64,000 nt of DNA from Marinobacter sp. es.048 (GTDB taxonomy: Bacteria; Pseudomonadota; Gammaproteobacteria; Pseudomonadales; Oleiphilaceae): contig NZ_FYFA01000002.1 of the NCBI RefSeq assembly GCF_900188435.1, positions 1,612,001-1,676,000 of the forward strand, written 5' to 3'. The notes below the pieces were generated by a model. That model had not been told where the DNA came from. It made no database searches and was given only the letters and a program-made list of their open reading frames with translations. The first letter of the stretch is position 1; the number at the start of each line of letters is the position of its first letter. Shown here one piece after another: positions 47,088 through 57,995 of the stretch. The position numbers were made by a program, and so were the translations under genes.

Positions 47088-48641
47088 TCAGGAAGCCAGG
47101 TATTGCTCCAGAAACTCACTGAACGGCAGGGTATCGGCACGCTCCATCTGCGCCTGCTCGGCCAGGGAGTCTGCCGTCATGGCTTCAAACGCCTGGCGCA
47201 CACTGGCATCAAGGCCTTCCTGCCTCAGGGTTTGCTGATGCTGTTGCGCCATTTCCATACCCCATTCCCGGTGCCCCAGGCCTGAAGAACGCATGGCATC
47301 GAGGACCCGGGCAGACGGCACCGTCCATTCACCAGTCAACACTTCACGCTGGGCAGCCAGGGCGCGGCGGTAGGTGTCACCCCCCTGCCAGCTGTCGAGC
47401 AACTCGGCCAACGGCTCCAGTTGCGCCAGAATATCAGTCGCGGCCTCTGACACAGGGGTGCGCGCCCCACCACGGCAAAGCTTCAACTCACGGTAACGTC
47501 CGTTGGCCACCACATCCTTGTAGTTGTCGTCCAGGCGCTCACACTCTTCATCGCCGATACGGGGCGAGTCCGACAACAGGCAGTCGAGCAGGAACAAATC
47601 CAGGAAATCGATCTGGGCCTCATTCACGCCAACCGGGGAAAAGGGATCAAGATCCAGACACCGCACCTCGATGTATTCCACACCCCGGGCTTCGAGTGCC
47701 TGGATGGGCTTTTCTTCCCGCTGTGTCGTGCGTTTGGGGCGCATCGCACTGTAATACTCGTTTTCGATCTGCAGGACGCTGGTATTGATCTGGATAAACT
47801 GATCACCCCGGCGGATGCCGATGTCCTCATAGGCCGGCCAGGTGGTATGGATGGCACGGTCCAGCGTCTGGGTGTAGGTACTGAGCTCATTAAAACAGAT
47901 ATTCAGGGAAGCCTGAGCATTGTTGTGGTAACCCAGATCCCCCATGCGCAGGGAGGTGGCGTACTCACCGTACCAGGTGCGTTCGTCAAACCGGCTGAGG
48001 TCGTGGCTGACACCGGCAACGAAGCTGGCATCCAGCGCCGGCGAGGCACCAAACAGCAACATCAGCAGCCAGCTACGGCGGCGGAAGTTTCGGATCAGCC
48101 AGAAATACTGGTCCGATTTGAAGTCTTTCAGGTTTTGCTCATTGCCGAGCAATTCCTGCCACTTTTGCCAGAAACTGTCAGGCAGCGAGAGGTTATAGTG
48201 AGCGCCAGCGATGCTCTGCATCATACGGCCGTAACGCACCGCCAGACCCTGCCGGTAAACATGCTTGAGCTGGCCGATGTTGGAACTGCCGTACTCAGCG
48301 ATGGGAATACTCGGATCGCCATCCAGTTCACAGGGCATGCTCGCCGCCCAAAAGACCTCGTCGCCAAGGTTCTGCTGCACGAAAGTGTGGATATCACGCA
48401 GCGATTTCAGCATGCCCCCGGTGCTGTTGAACACCGGCGTGATCAGCTCCAGCAAGGCCTCTGAATAATCGGTGGTGATCCTCGGGTGGGTCAGTGCCGA
48501 ACCCAGGACTTCGGGGTGCGGGGTCTGGGCGATGAAGCCGTTGCGATCCACCCGCAGCCCTTCTTTTTCAACACCCTTGAGAAAACCATCCCAGTCGCTG
48601 GCAGCGAACTGACGAAATACGGAATGGCGGGATTCAGCCAT
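47088..48641 (-). CDS. gshA: Glutamate-cysteine ligase
   Basis: A 517-residue enzyme, first step of glutathione synthesis. Proteobacterial GshA motifs: 'GVEKEGLRVDRNGFIAQTPH', 'ITTDYSEALLELITP', 'EVFWAASMPCELDGDPSIPI' and 'GVEYIEVRCLDLDPFSPVGV'. AGGAG lies seven bases before the ATG. It follows tex by 67 bp on the same strand. Confidence 0.96.
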   Translation of the reverse strand: MAESRHSVFRQFAASDWDGFLKGVEKEGLRVDRNGFIAQTPHPEVLGSALTHPRITTDYSEALLELITPVFNSTGGMLKSLRDIHTFVQQNLGDEVFWAASMPCELDGDPSIPIAEYGSSNIGQLKHVYRQGLAVRYGRMMQSIAGAHYNLSLPDSFWQKWQELLGNEQNLKDFKSDQYFWLIRNFRRRSWLLMLLFGASPALDASFVAGVSHDLSRFDERTWYGEYATSLRMGDLGYHNNAQASLNICFNELSTYTQTLDRAIHTTWPAYEDIGIRRGDQFIQINTSVLQIENEYYSAMRPKRTTQREEKPIQALEARGVEYIEVRCLDLDPFSPVGVNEAQIDFLDLFLLDCLLSDSPRIGDEECERLDDNYKDVVANGRYRELKLCRGGARTPVSEAATDILAQLEPLAELLDSWQGGDTYRRALAAQREVLTGEWTVPSARVLDAMRSSGLGHREWGMEMAQQHQQTLRQEGLDASVRQAFEAMTADSLAEQAQMERADTLPFSEFLEQYLAS

Positions 48642-48708
48642 GGTCGGACTCCTGCTGCGGCCGGCTCTGTCTTGTCAGCAACCGGCCGGTGAAAAGATTG
48701 TAAACCCG

Positions 48709-51048
48709 TCAGCTGTCCTTGCGCGCCGAGGCAAGTGCCTGGGCCAGCGCACCAGCCATGGCGCCCTGTGGGGATTTCTGACCGGAACCGCCATTACCGG
48801 CGTTCCGGTTACCGCCCTTGCGACTGGCTCCGGTGCGATTGGCAGCCATCGGCTTGCCTTCATTTTTCTCGCCTGGCTGATCATCCATACGCATGGTCAG
48901 GGCAATTCGCTTGCGCGGGATATCCACGTCCATCACCTTGACCTTGACGATATCTCCGGCCTTGACCACTTCCCGGGGATCCTTGACAAAGGTGTGGGAC
49001 AGCGCGGAAATGTGCACCAGGCCATCCTGATGCACACCAATATCCACAAACGCGCCAAAGTTGGTCACGTTGGTCACCGAGCCTTCCAGCACCATCCCGG
49101 GCTTGAGATCATTAAGGGTCTCAACGCCTTCCTCGAAGCTGGCAAACCGGAATTCAGGGCGAGGATCACGCCCCGGCTTCTCCAGTTCAGAGATAATGTC
49201 TTTGATAGTCGGCAAACCGAACTGTTCTGTTACGTAATCCTGGGGGTTCAGACCACGCAGGAAAAAAGAATCGCCGATGATATCACCCACCTTGCAATTA
49301 TTTTTCCTGGCGATGGCCTCGACAACCCCATAGGCTTCAGGGTGAACGGACGACCGGTCCAGGGGATTCTCGCCACTGGCGATACGCAGAAAGCCCGCCG
49401 CCTGCTCGAATGTGCGGTCACCGAGCCGGGTGACCTTGAGCAGCTGTTTCCGGTTGCGGAACATGCCGTTCTGGTTGCGGAACTCAATGATGTTCTGGGC
49501 GATGGTCTGGTTCAGGCCCGAGACCCTTGCCAGCAATGGCGCTGACGCCGTGTTCAGATCCACGCCCACGCCGTTTACACAGTCTTCCACCACGGCATCC
49601 AGGCTTCGGGACAGCTGCACCTGGGAGACATCGTGCTGGTACTGCCCTACCCCTATGGATTTCGGCTCAATCTTGACCAGCTCCGCCAGCGGATCCTGCA
49701 GCCGGCGGGCAATGGATACCGCGCCACGGATGGTGACATCCAGATCGGGCAGTTCTTTGGAGGCGAACTCGGATGCTGAATAGACCGAGGCGCCGGACTC
49801 ACTGACCACGATCCGGGCCAGCTTCAGTTCGGGGTAACGCTTGCTGAGGTCGGCAACCAGCTTCTCCGTCTCGCGGGAGGCAGTGCCGTTGCCGATGGCC
49901 ACCAGCTCGATCTTGTATTCCCGACACCAGGCCGCCAGCTGCTCGATGGAACGATCCCACTGGTTCTGGGGGGCGTGGGGGAAAATGGCACCGTGACCGG
50001 CCACCTGACCAGTGCCATCAATAACAGCTACTTTTACCCCGGTTCGCAGCCCGGGATCCAGGCCCAGGGTCGGGCGCGGACCGGCCGGCGCCAATAGCAG
50101 AAGATCCTTGAGATTGGCAGCAAAGACGTTAATGGCTTCAGTTTCAGCTGCTTCGCGCACCTGCGCCATGAGATCGGTTTCAATCTGGGTGGAGAGTTTC
50201 ACCCGCCAGGTCCAGCGCACCACGTCCGAGAGCCATTTGTCGGCGGCACGGCCGTTGTCCCGGATATTCCAGCGGGCGGCGATGCGCTGCTCGGCCGGAT
50301 GGGGTGCGCGGCGGTCGTCATCGGCATCGCCAATTACAATGGTGTAGCCAAGAACGCCCTCGTTCCGGCCCCGCAGGATGGCCAGGGCACGATGAGATGG
50401 TACTTTTTTCAGGGGCTCGACGTGGTCGAAATAATCCCGGAACTTCGCACCCTCGTTCTCCTTGCCTTCCACCACCGTCACTTTCAGCTGACCTTCCTGC
50501 CAGATGAAGTCACGCAGGCTGCCCAGCAGCTCGGCATCCTCGGCAAAACGCTCCATCAGAATGTACCGGGCGCCATCCAGGGCAGCCTTGGTATCGTCCA
50601 CGCCTACTTCTTTGTTCAGGTAGCCCTGGGCGGTGGTTTCAGGATCCAGCGTCGGATCGTCGTAGAGGGCGTCGGCGAGGGGCTCCAAGCCAGCCTCGCG
50701 GGCAATCTGGGCCTTGGTCCGGCGCTTGGGCTTGTACGGCAGGTAAAGATCTTCCAGGCGGTTCTTGGCATCTGCTTCGTTGATGCTGGCCTTGAGTTCA
50801 TCGGTCAGCTTGCCCTGCTCCTCGATACTCTTGAGGATGGTGGCACGACGGTCTTCCAGTTCCCGCAGATAGCGCAGACGTTCTTCCAGGTTCCTCAGCT
50901 GGCTGTCGTCCAGTGAGCCTGTGATCTCTTTCCGGTAACGGGCAATAAACGGGACGGTCGCTCCCTCGTCGAGCAGAGCGACAGTGGCATTAACCTGTTG
51001 CTCGCGGACACCGAGTTCGTCGGCGATACGCCTGGAGATACTGTTCAT
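48709..51048 (-). CDS. tex: Transcription accessory protein Tex (S1 RNA-binding)
   Basis: A 779-residue nucleic-acid-binding protein. Order: N-terminal helical Tex domain ('[20 protein letters not shown]'), YqgF-like RNase H fold ('[20 protein letters not shown]'), helix-hairpin-helix units ('[20 protein letters not shown]', '[20 protein letters not shown]') and a C-terminal S1 domain ('[20 protein letters not shown]'). The tail after 725 is Gly/Asn/Arg-rich and disordered. It shares its strand and a 49-bp gap with the REC-GGDEF-EAL gene upstream. Confidence 0.95.
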   Translation of the reverse strand: MNSISRRIADELGVREQQVNATVALLDEGATVPFIARYRKEITGSLDDSQLRNLEERLRYLRELEDRRATILKSIEEQGKLTDELKASINEADAKNRLEDLYLPYKPKRRTKAQIAREAGLEPLADALYDDPTLDPETTAQGYLNKEVGVDDTKAALDGARYILMERFAEDAELLGSLRDFIWQEGQLKVTVVEGKENEGAKFRDYFDHVEPLKKVPSHRALAILRGRNEGVLGYTIVIGDADDDRRAPHPAEQRIAARWNIRDNGRAADKWLSDVVRWTWRVKLSTQIETDLMAQVREAAETEAINVFAANLKDLLLLAPAGPRPTLGLDPGLRTGVKVAVIDGTGQVAGHGAIFPHAPQNQWDRSIEQLAAWCREYKIELVAIGNGTASRETEKLVADLSKRYPELKLARIVVSESGASVYSASEFASKELPDLDVTIRGAVSIARRLQDPLAELVKIEPKSIGVGQYQHDVSQVQLSRSLDAVVEDCVNGVGVDLNTASAPLLARVSGLNQTIAQNIIEFRNQNGMFRNRKQLLKVTRLGDRTFEQAAGFLRIASGENPLDRSSVHPEAYGVVEAIARKNNCKVGDIIGDSFFLRGLNPQDYVTEQFGLPTIKDIISELEKPGRDPRPEFRFASFEEGVETLNDLKPGMVLEGSVTNVTNFGAFVDIGVHQDGLVHISALSHTFVKDPREVVKAGDIVKVKVMDVDIPRKRIALTMRMDDQPGEKNEGKPMAANRTGASRKGGNRNAGNGGSGQKSPQGAMAGALAQALASARKDS

Positions 51049-51097
51049 GCAACCTCTGTCTGATGCTTTGCCAATAAACCAGCAAAGGTACAGCGGC

Positions 51098-52837
51098 TTA
51101 CTGCTGCAGGCAAGCGGCCTGACCCCGCTTGTTCAGGAATTGCACAAGATCGGCCCAGGGCATGGGCCGGGCGTAATAGTAGCCCTGAATTTCATCGCAA
51201 TGCTGCTGGCGCAGAAACTCCAGTTGCCCCTCGGTTTCCACACCTTCGGCGACCACGCTGATCTGAAGGCTATGGGCCAGACTGATGATGGCCCGGATAA
51301 TGTGTTCGGCGTCTGCCGAATTACCCAGTTCCTGCACGAACGACTTGTCAATTTTCACCAGCGAGATAGGAAGATGCTGAAGATTGCTCAGAGAGGAAAA
51401 GCCGGTTCCGAAATCGTCAAGGGCGAAGCTGATACCCAACTGATTTAACTCCCTCAGGCAGCGCTGGGCATACTCCGGGTCGTGCATCATGGCACTCTCG
51501 GTCAGCTCCAGCTCCAGCAGGCTGGTATCCACGTTGGCGTTGAAGATGATGCGGAAAATGGTCTCGGTCATCTTGCGATCGTGAAACTGCCGGAACGACA
51601 GATTGACGGCAAACACCAGGCCGGGGAAGCCGAGTTCGGCGGATTCCTGCAGGCGCTTACAGGCCTGCTCGATGACCCAGTAACCAATGGGCACGATCAA
51701 CCCGCTGCGCTCGGCCACCGGGATGAATTCGTCCGGCCCCACAAGCCCACGCTCCGGATGATTCCAGCGCAGCAGGCATTCCACGCCCCGAACTTCCTCG
51801 GTGGCCAGATCAATCCGGGGCTGATAGTAAAGCTCCAGCTCCTTGCCCCGAAGGGCGTTACGCAGGTCTGCCTCCAGGCGAAGCTGGTAACCGGCGGAAA
51901 TGTGCAACTGACGGTCGTAGAAGCGGTAGCTGGTACCCGGGTCCCGTTTCGCTTCAAACATGGCCCGGTTTGCCCGGCGCAACAGATTTTCGGCGCTGTC
52001 GCCGGCTTCCGGGTAAGTTGCAACGCCAAGGCTGACACTGACGACTACCGTCTGGCCATCTATGGTAACCGGCTCATCAAGGGCGTTGACCACCTTGCGA
52101 ATAATCTGGGTAATATCCAGAGAGTCCTCGACCTTCTCAACAATAATAGCCAACTCGTCGCCCCCGATACGCATCAGCGAATCGACGCGCCGGAGAGAAT
52201 GCCGAAGCCGCTCTGCCAGCTTCATCATCAACTGGTCGCTTTTCTGGTAGCCGAACGACTCGTTGATACTTCGGAAATCATCAATATTGAGATGCAGCAA
52301 AGCCAAACGGTGGCCCGCGCGCTCGGCCCGCAAAAGCGCTTGCTGAAGACGATCGAAGAACAGGTCCCGGTTGATAAATCCGGTAGCCACTTCCCGGCCC
52401 AGTTGGCCGTGAGCAGATTCGGACAGCTGATCCCGGTACCAGAGGCATTTCACAGCCCGCCGGAAATTCCAGTGGTCCAGGTTCTGGCGACAGAGATAAT
52501 CGGCGGCACCGGCAGCAAGTAATTCGGGCGCCCGCTCCCCGGGAGGCTCGGCACTCAGGGCCAGCACGGGCTTTTCATTGCTGGCAACAGCAAGATACTG
52601 CAGGAAGGCGGCTTCAGACCCGCCGTGGAACACGCAATCCCAGACAATGACATCAAAACTGGCGTTGCGGATCAGATCATCGCAATCCACCAGATCCGGG
52701 CACCAGGTCGCGTCCGCAATGATTTCGACGTCGCCCGCCAGAAGCGCATTCAGCCAGAGAAAATCAGCGTAATCTGGTGTCAGAACCAAAAGGCGCAATT
52801 GTCCGGGCCTCATGGTTTCCAGTGGCAGTGTCATCAA
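51098..52837 (-). CDS. REC-GGDEF-EAL c-di-GMP signalling protein with variant motifs
   Basis: A 579-residue soluble protein. Residues about 12-130 look like a receiver domain ('[15 protein letters not shown]' supplies a possible phospho-Asp), but the usual acidic pair near the N-terminus is replaced ('[10 protein letters not shown]'). The GGDEF domain (about 145-305) has '[10 protein letters not shown]', a conservative F-to-L change. The EAL domain (about 320-570) has '[11 protein letters not shown]' in place of EALLR, with '[20 protein letters not shown]' and '[10 protein letters not shown]' intact. It is probably a phosphodiesterase or a c-di-GMP sensor. It is immediately upstream of tex. 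Confidence 0.87.
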   Translation of the reverse strand: MMTLPLETMRPGQLRLLVLTPDYADFLWLNALLAGDVEIIADATWCPDLVDCDDLIRNASFDVIVWDCVFHGGSEAAFLQYLAVASNEKPVLALSAEPPGERAPELLAAGAADYLCRQNLDHWNFRRAVKCLWYRDQLSESAHGQLGREVATGFINRDLFFDRLQQALLRAERAGHRLALLHLNIDDFRSINESFGYQKSDQLMMKLAERLRHSLRRVDSLMRIGGDELAIIVEKVEDSLDITQIIRKVVNALDEPVTIDGQTVVVSVSLGVATYPEAGDSAENLLRRANRAMFEAKRDPGTSYRFYDRQLHISAGYQLRLEADLRNALRGKELELYYQPRIDLATEEVRGVECLLRWNHPERGLVGPDEFIPVAERSGLIVPIGYWVIEQACKRLQESAELGFPGLVFAVNLSFRQFHDRKMTETIFRIIFNANVDTSLLELELTESAMMHDPEYAQRCLRELNQLGISFALDDFGTGFSSLSNLQHLPISLVKIDKSFVQELGNSADAEHIIRAIISLAHSLQISVVAEGVETEGQLEFLRQQHCDEIQGYYYARPMPWADLVQFLNKRGQAACLQQ

Positions 52838-52977
52838 GCAGGATCCATTTATGCGTGAACAACCGAGTCCGTTCTATTAATCATAGTCGATAGATCCCCA
52901 AGGTACAGTAACTCCGTCTGGTGTAGAATAGGCCCACGTCCGTTATCCCCATTTCGTTCCATTCTGGCCATTTATTT

Positions 52978-54996
52978 GTGAACAAGCTCAACCCCAGACA
53001 AAGCGAAGCAGTCCGCTATGCGGATGGCCCCATGCTGGTGCTTGCCGGTGCCGGCAGTGGCAAGACCAGTGTGATCACCCGCAAGGTTGCTTACCTGATC
53101 GAGCAACTTGGAATCCCGGGGCGTCATATTGCCGCAGTCACCTTCACCAACAAGGCCGCCCGGGAAATGAAAGAGCGGGTTGGCCGGATCGTTGAGCGGA
53201 AGCTCACCCGGGGCCTGATTGTATCCACTTTTCATAATCTTGGCCTCAATATGATCCGGGAAGAGCACACTCATCTCGGCTACCACCCGGGTTTTTCCAT
53301 TTTTGATGCCGAGGATGCCAAGGCACTGTTGCAGGACCTCATGTTACAGGAAGCCAGTGCCGAGGCCGGGGACGAACTCAACGATATCCAGATGACGATT
53401 TCATCCTGGAAGAACGCCATGCGGGGACCGGCCGAAGTCCTGAGCAAGGCCGCGGATGATCGGGAACAGCGCATCGCCATCATCTACAAGAAATACAACG
53501 AGTACCTGAAGGCCTACAACGCAGTGGATTTCGACGACCTGATCCTGCTGCCGGTGATGCTGTTCCGCTCGCACCCGGACGTTCTCGCCAAATGGCGCCG
53601 GAAGATCCGCTACATGCTGGTGGATGAATACCAGGACACCAACGTGTGCCAGTACGAACTGGTCAAACTGCTGGTGGCCGAGCGGGCCGCATTCACCGTG
53701 GTTGGTGACGACGATCAGTCGATCTACGCCTGGCGCGGCGCCCGACCGGAAAACCTGGCCCAGCTCAAGGAAGACTTCCCGAGCCTGAAAATCGTCAAGC
53801 TTGAGCAGAATTACCGGTCCACCGCCCGGATCCTGCGCGGTGCCAACACCGTGATCGCCAACAACCCCCACGTGTTTGAAAAAGCTCTGTGGAGCGATCA
53901 CACCATCGGCGAGGAAATCCGGATTGTCCGTTGCCGCAACGAAGACGCGGAGACCGACCGGGTTGCCACCGAGATTCTCGATCAGAAGCTGAAAAAAGGC
54001 CTCGATTTCCGGGACTTTGCCGTGCTGTATCGGGGTAACCACCAGGCTCGACTGCTGGAAATGAAGCTGCAGGCCTACCAGATCCCCTACCGCATCTCCG
54101 GCGGCCAGTCCTTTTTCTCGAAGAACGAGATCAAGGACGCCATGTCCTACCTGCGGCTGTTGATCAACCCGGACGACGACGCCGCGTTCCTGCGGGTGGT
54201 CAACGTGCCCCGCCGGGAAATCGGTCCACGCACCCTGGAGCAGCTCAGCCACTATGCCCGTTCCCGCAATGTCAGTCTGTTCAAGGCCCTGGGCGACATG
54301 GGGGCAGAGACCCATGTGACCGAGAAGGGGCTGGATCGTCTCCGGCGCTTTGCTCACTGGGTAGATGCCACCTGCGAGCGGCTTCACAGCGAGAATCCGA
54401 TACCCGTCATCAAGCAGCTGTTCACGGACATAGAGTACGAGGAGTGGCTGCACCAGCACTCAGGTACGCCCAAGCAGGCCGAGCGAAAGATGGAAAACAT
54501 CTGGTACCTGGTGGAATCGATCCAGCGCATGCTCGATGACGGCAAGGGGACGGCGGATGAGCTCGGTATCGAAGATGCCATTACCAAGCTGATCCTGCGG
54601 GACATGATGGAACAGCGGGAAGAAGACGACGACAGCGACAAGGTTCAGTTGCTCACCCTCCATGCGTCGAAAGGCCTGGAGTTTCCCCACGTGTTCATCA
54701 TGGGGCTTGAAGAAGAAATCCTGCCCCACCGCAGCAGTATTGAGGAAGGCAACATCGAGGAGGAACGGCGGCTGATGTACGTGGGTATTACCCGGGCCCG
54801 TGAAACATTGACCCTGACCTATGCGGCAACCCGGAAACAGTACGGAGAAAAGCTGGAAACCATCCCGAGCCGATTTCTGGATGAACTGCCCGAGGAAGAC
54901 CTGAAGTGGGAAGGCACCGGCGACCTGGATGTGGAAGCCAATCAGAAAAAAGGAAAAGCCACTCTCAGTGCTCTTCTGGGCGATCTCGGCCTGTAG
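52978..54996 (+). CDS. rep: ATP-dependent DNA helicase Rep
   Basis: A 672-residue UvrD/Rep-family 3'-5' helicase that helps replication forks pass obstacles. Motif I 'VLAGAGSGKTSVITRKVAYL', motif Ia 'AVTFTNKAAREMKERV', motif II 'MLVDEYQDTN', motif III 'TVVGDDDQSIYAWRGA', motif IV 'LEQNYRSTARIL', motif V 'LLTLHASKGLEFPHVFI' and motif VI 'RRLMYVGITRARETL' are all intact. The start is GTG 52978; no strong Shine-Dalgarno is seen. Confidence 0.96.
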   Translation: MNKLNPRQSEAVRYADGPMLVLAGAGSGKTSVITRKVAYLIEQLGIPGRHIAAVTFTNKAAREMKERVGRIVERKLTRGLIVSTFHNLGLNMIREEHTHLGYHPGFSIFDAEDAKALLQDLMLQEASAEAGDELNDIQMTISSWKNAMRGPAEVLSKAADDREQRIAIIYKKYNEYLKAYNAVDFDDLILLPVMLFRSHPDVLAKWRRKIRYMLVDEYQDTNVCQYELVKLLVAERAAFTVVGDDDQSIYAWRGARPENLAQLKEDFPSLKIVKLEQNYRSTARILRGANTVIANNPHVFEKALWSDHTIGEEIRIVRCRNEDAETDRVATEILDQKLKKGLDFRDFAVLYRGNHQARLLEMKLQAYQIPYRISGGQSFFSKNEIKDAMSYLRLLINPDDDAAFLRVVNVPRREIGPRTLEQLSHYARSRNVSLFKALGDMGAETHVTEKGLDRLRRFAHWVDATCERLHSENPIPVIKQLFTDIEYEEWLHQHSGTPKQAERKMENIWYLVESIQRMLDDGKGTADELGIEDAITKLILRDMMEQREEDDDSDKVQLLTLHASKGLEFPHVFIMGLEEEILPHRSSIEEGNIEEERRLMYVGITRARETLTLTYAATRKQYGEKLETIPSRFLDELPEEDLKWEGTGDLDVEANQKKGKATLSALLGDLGL

Positions 54997-55100
54997 AATT
55001 CACTTTTTTCACAATTACTGCAACTTTTGAAGCCCCTGATCCGTTTCTGCAAGCGGGATACCAGATCCCACTTCGACAACAACAAGATCAGGAGAGCTTT

Positions 55101-57353
55101 ATGTCCACACATCGCAATCGATTGTGTCAGCTTACCGGTTCGTTTCTCCTCATTGCGGGGTCCACGACCGCCAGCGCGGGTCTGCTGGGCGGCCTCCTCG
55201 GGACCTCTAACGAGGAGTCATCAAGCCAGACGACTCTGGCAGAGGAGCACTCCGAAAAGGGGCGTTTCAGCGAACCTTTTGCGGAACCCACCATCATCGT
55301 CGACGGTGGGGCTGTTGAAACCGACGAAAAATGCATCACCCGGGCCGATGGCATGGATGAATGCAAGCCAGCCGCAGGCACCATGGCGCTGCTGAAAGAC
55401 GGTCGCCTGCTCTATTTGAACGCGCTGGAAGGCACTGAGAATGTTGAGCTATCGATCGTCGCCGAATTTGGCGAAGTTTCAGTCAATGACCAGACCCGGG
55501 TACTGTCCCTGGATGAAAACGACACCCCGTCCTGGATCAAACCCTCGCCCCTGGATGCCGGCGCCAACCCGGACGGCAATGACAGCGAAACCCTACTCAA
55601 CGGCACCGAACTCGACGGCTTGATTGATACTGCAGATAACACCAGTAAAAACGACGGTGCCCTGTTCTGCTCCGATGTTATCGGCCTCGCCAATGGTGAT
55701 GTCATGGCCGTCGGCGGTACGGACTATTACTCGGAGCCCGGCATTGACGGCCTGCCCCTGGGTGTCGCGGAACTGGAGGGGATCAAGAATTCCCGGATTT
55801 TCGATGAGGCCACCAACACCTGGCGACAGAGTGGCGACATGACCTACGGCCGCTGGTACCCGTCGCTGGTCACCCTCGGCAATGGCGACGTTTTTGTTGC
55901 CAGTGGCGTCACCAAGCTCCTGAAGCCTGTCTACCCGGATGAACCGCTGAATAGCGGTCGTAACGTGGTTCAAACGGAAACCTACAATCCTTGCGCGGGG
56001 TCGTGGGCAGAGAACCCCTCTACCGCAGACAGGTCGCTGCCGCTTTACCCGCGCATGCATCTCCTGCCCAACGGTCACGTGCTCTATAACGCCGGAGGCC
56101 AGGCATTCAATCCGTTTGGCCAGGGTTATGACCAGGCCTTATGGAACATTGTCGCCAGCTACAATCCTGCAACCCAGCGCTGGAACGACATAGGCTATGC
56201 CGGACTGCCCCTGAGACTGGATGAAGTCGGATTGGGTCAACTCAGCAGCACACTGAACATCACCAATCTTTCCCTGGATCAGGTCGGCTCGCTTCTGGGC
56301 GATGTCCTGGAAGCTCCGTCTGATCTGCTGGAAAGCGGCGCAGAGCTGGGCATTTCTGAAGAAGACCTCCGAATGGCCATTGCCGGCGGCATGCGCGGTT
56401 CCACCTCTTCAACCATGCTGCCGCTGAAACCGAATGCCAACGGCGAATATACCCACGTCGAGCTGTTGACTGCCGGTGGCGTGCCCAGTTATGCCCTGCT
56501 GACCAACCCCGGCGGCTACCTGCCCACCGACCAGAGCCGGATCGACCGGATAACCACGAATGGCGATGAAATTGGCTACGAATCCCGTCTTACTGGCCCG
56601 CTCAACCAGCCACGCTGGTATGGCACCAATGTTCTGATGCCGGACGGCAGCGTCATGGTGTTCAGTGGCGGTAACCGCGATGGCGTTGTCGCGCCCGGCC
56701 TTGAAGGGCCTATTCGCACGGCTGAGCGATTTGACCCCGAGACGGGCACCTGGACTGAAATGGCAACGGGCCACCGGGCCCGGACGTACCACAACACTGC
56801 CGTACTGATGGAAGACGGTCGTGTGATGGTTGCGGGGCATTCGCCGATCAATACCGCCTACCTGACTTTCGTCGATCTCCGGGACTTCGGCCTGGCGCCG
56901 TATGATGGACGGGATCCGAGCTTCGAAATCTACACACCGCCCTACGCCATGCGTGATGACCGCCCGAAGATCCAGAGCGCACCACGCAACCTGACTGTTG
57001 GTGATCGCTTCAACATAAAGGTTGACCAGGCAGACCAGATCGACAAGGCGCTGCTGATTCGCCGGACGGTCATGACCCATGTAATTGATGGCGACCAGCG
57101 CGCCATTGAAATGATCATGGAAAGCGGCAATGGCAACAAGCTGACCCTGAAAATGCCAGACAACCACAACGTGGTCCCCGCCGGCGAATACATGCTGTTC
57201 GTGAGCAAACAGACTACTGGAGGAAGGGTGCCATCGGAATCGGCTCCCATCACCGTGGTCAACGAGAATCTAGAATGCATGGCGCCAGCCCAGGTAGCGG
57301 GCGACACCACAACCGCCGACGGATTTATCGAATCAACACTTGAGATTCTGTAA
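55101..57353 (+). CDS. Secreted copper-radical oxidase (galactose/glyoxal oxidase-like, AA5 type)
   Basis: A 750-residue exported protein (signal 'LTGSFLLIAGSTTASAG') with a seven-bladed kelch-like propeller and a C-terminal galactose-oxidase early-set domain ('TPPYAMRDDRPKIQSAPRNL'). Every residue needed for the Cu/Cys-Tyr-radical centre can be placed: Cys190 ('LFCSDVIGL'), Tyr253 ('YGRWYPSLVTL'), Tyr563-His564 ('ARTYHNTAVLM') and His660 ('TVMTHVIDGDQRA'). The RWYP form of the tyrosine motif is closer to glyoxal oxidase/GlxA than to fungal galactose oxidase. ATG 55101 has AGGAG six bases upstream; a longer frame overlaps rep and is rejected. Substrate (aldehyde or alcohol) is unknown. Confidence 0.88.
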   Translation: MSTHRNRLCQLTGSFLLIAGSTTASAGLLGGLLGTSNEESSSQTTLAEEHSEKGRFSEPFAEPTIIVDGGAVETDEKCITRADGMDECKPAAGTMALLKDGRLLYLNALEGTENVELSIVAEFGEVSVNDQTRVLSLDENDTPSWIKPSPLDAGANPDGNDSETLLNGTELDGLIDTADNTSKNDGALFCSDVIGLANGDVMAVGGTDYYSEPGIDGLPLGVAELEGIKNSRIFDEATNTWRQSGDMTYGRWYPSLVTLGNGDVFVASGVTKLLKPVYPDEPLNSGRNVVQTETYNPCAGSWAENPSTADRSLPLYPRMHLLPNGHVLYNAGGQAFNPFGQGYDQALWNIVASYNPATQRWNDIGYAGLPLRLDEVGLGQLSSTLNITNLSLDQVGSLLGDVLEAPSDLLESGAELGISEEDLRMAIAGGMRGSTSSTMLPLKPNANGEYTHVELLTAGGVPSYALLTNPGGYLPTDQSRIDRITTNGDEIGYESRLTGPLNQPRWYGTNVLMPDGSVMVFSGGNRDGVVAPGLEGPIRTAERFDPETGTWTEMATGHRARTYHNTAVLMEDGRVMVAGHSPINTAYLTFVDLRDFGLAPYDGRDPSFEIYTPPYAMRDDRPKIQSAPRNLTVGDRFNIKVDQADQIDKALLIRRTVMTHVIDGDQRAIEMIMESGNGNKLTLKMPDNHNVVPAGEYMLFVSKQTTGGRVPSESAPITVVNENLECMAPAQVAGDTTTADGFIESTLEIL

Positions 57354-57374
57354 ACAGGCAACGGGAGCCATATT

Positions 57375-57920
57375 ATGAAAAACGAACGAATCAGCACTGG
57401 CGGGTTGCCACTGGTTTTGTTCAGCCTGCTGCCCTTGATGGCCTCTGGGCCAGCAGGGGCACACGGGGCACCTGACGCAGAGGGCGCTCCCTCTGAGATC
57501 GTGCAGGCCCGCATTACCGCACAGCCGAATATTCAGGGTTTGAACGCCATGATTCTGGATGCTCCACGCCCGGGTATCCTGTTGAGCTATCGGGGAGACA
57601 CCCCGCTTACAGTGCTGGGAACCCAAAACGAGGCTTTTCTCAGGTTTACAGGCAAGAGCGTTATGGTCAATACCGACAGCCCGAGCTGGCGGGCTCTGCC
57701 AAACGCACAGAATCTACCAGGGAGGATCGATGATGGAAGTGGAGAGTGGGCGATACTGTCACAAAGTGCCAGTTTTGGCTGGCTGGACCCACGCCTGGAA
57801 GCAACGGAAAGCATGCACCATCACGGAAAAGAGCTTCAGGGCTGGTCGATCATCCTTAAAACTGCCTCGGGAGAGACCGCAACGATTGACGGCGAGCTGA
57901 GGCGTAAACCGCTCCCCTGA
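57375..57920 (+). CDS. Hypothetical secreted companion of the copper-radical oxidase
   Basis: A 181-residue protein with a signal peptide ('GLPLVLFSLLPLMASGPAGA', cleavage near residue 29). The mature part is a beta-rich domain with 'LLSYRGDTPLTVLGTQNEAF', 'SFGWLDPRLEA' and a His-rich stretch 'SMHHHGKELQGW' that could bind copper. I cannot name the family with certainty. It begins 21 bases after the oxidase stop and ends at a strong terminator, so the two are an operon. A role in copper delivery or enzyme anchoring is inference. Confidence 0.72.
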   Translation: MKNERISTGGLPLVLFSLLPLMASGPAGAHGAPDAEGAPSEIVQARITAQPNIQGLNAMILDAPRPGILLSYRGDTPLTVLGTQNEAFLRFTGKSVMVNTDSPSWRALPNAQNLPGRIDDGSGEWAILSQSASFGWLDPRLEATESMHHHGKELQGWSIILKTASGETATIDGELRRKPLP

Positions 57921-57949
57921 CCCCTAAAACCGGAAGGCCGAAAGGCCAT

Positions 57950-57982
57950 AAAAAAAGCCCCCGGATGTCGGGGGCTTTTTTT
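57950..57982. terminator. Bidirectional terminator (oxidase operon / cytochrome c5)
   Basis: Seven A, the perfect stem GCCCCCG / CGGGGGC with loop GATGT, then seven T. It ends the oxidase operon on the plus strand and cytochrome c5 on the minus strand. Confidence 0.92.
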
Positions 57983-57995
57983 ACTCAAAATTGCC

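Noticed and set aside
54906..55100. N-terminal extension of the copper-oxidase frame
   Set aside because: It overlaps the end of rep, lacks a signal peptide, and a strong ribosome site precedes ATG 55101, which begins with a proper signal peptide.
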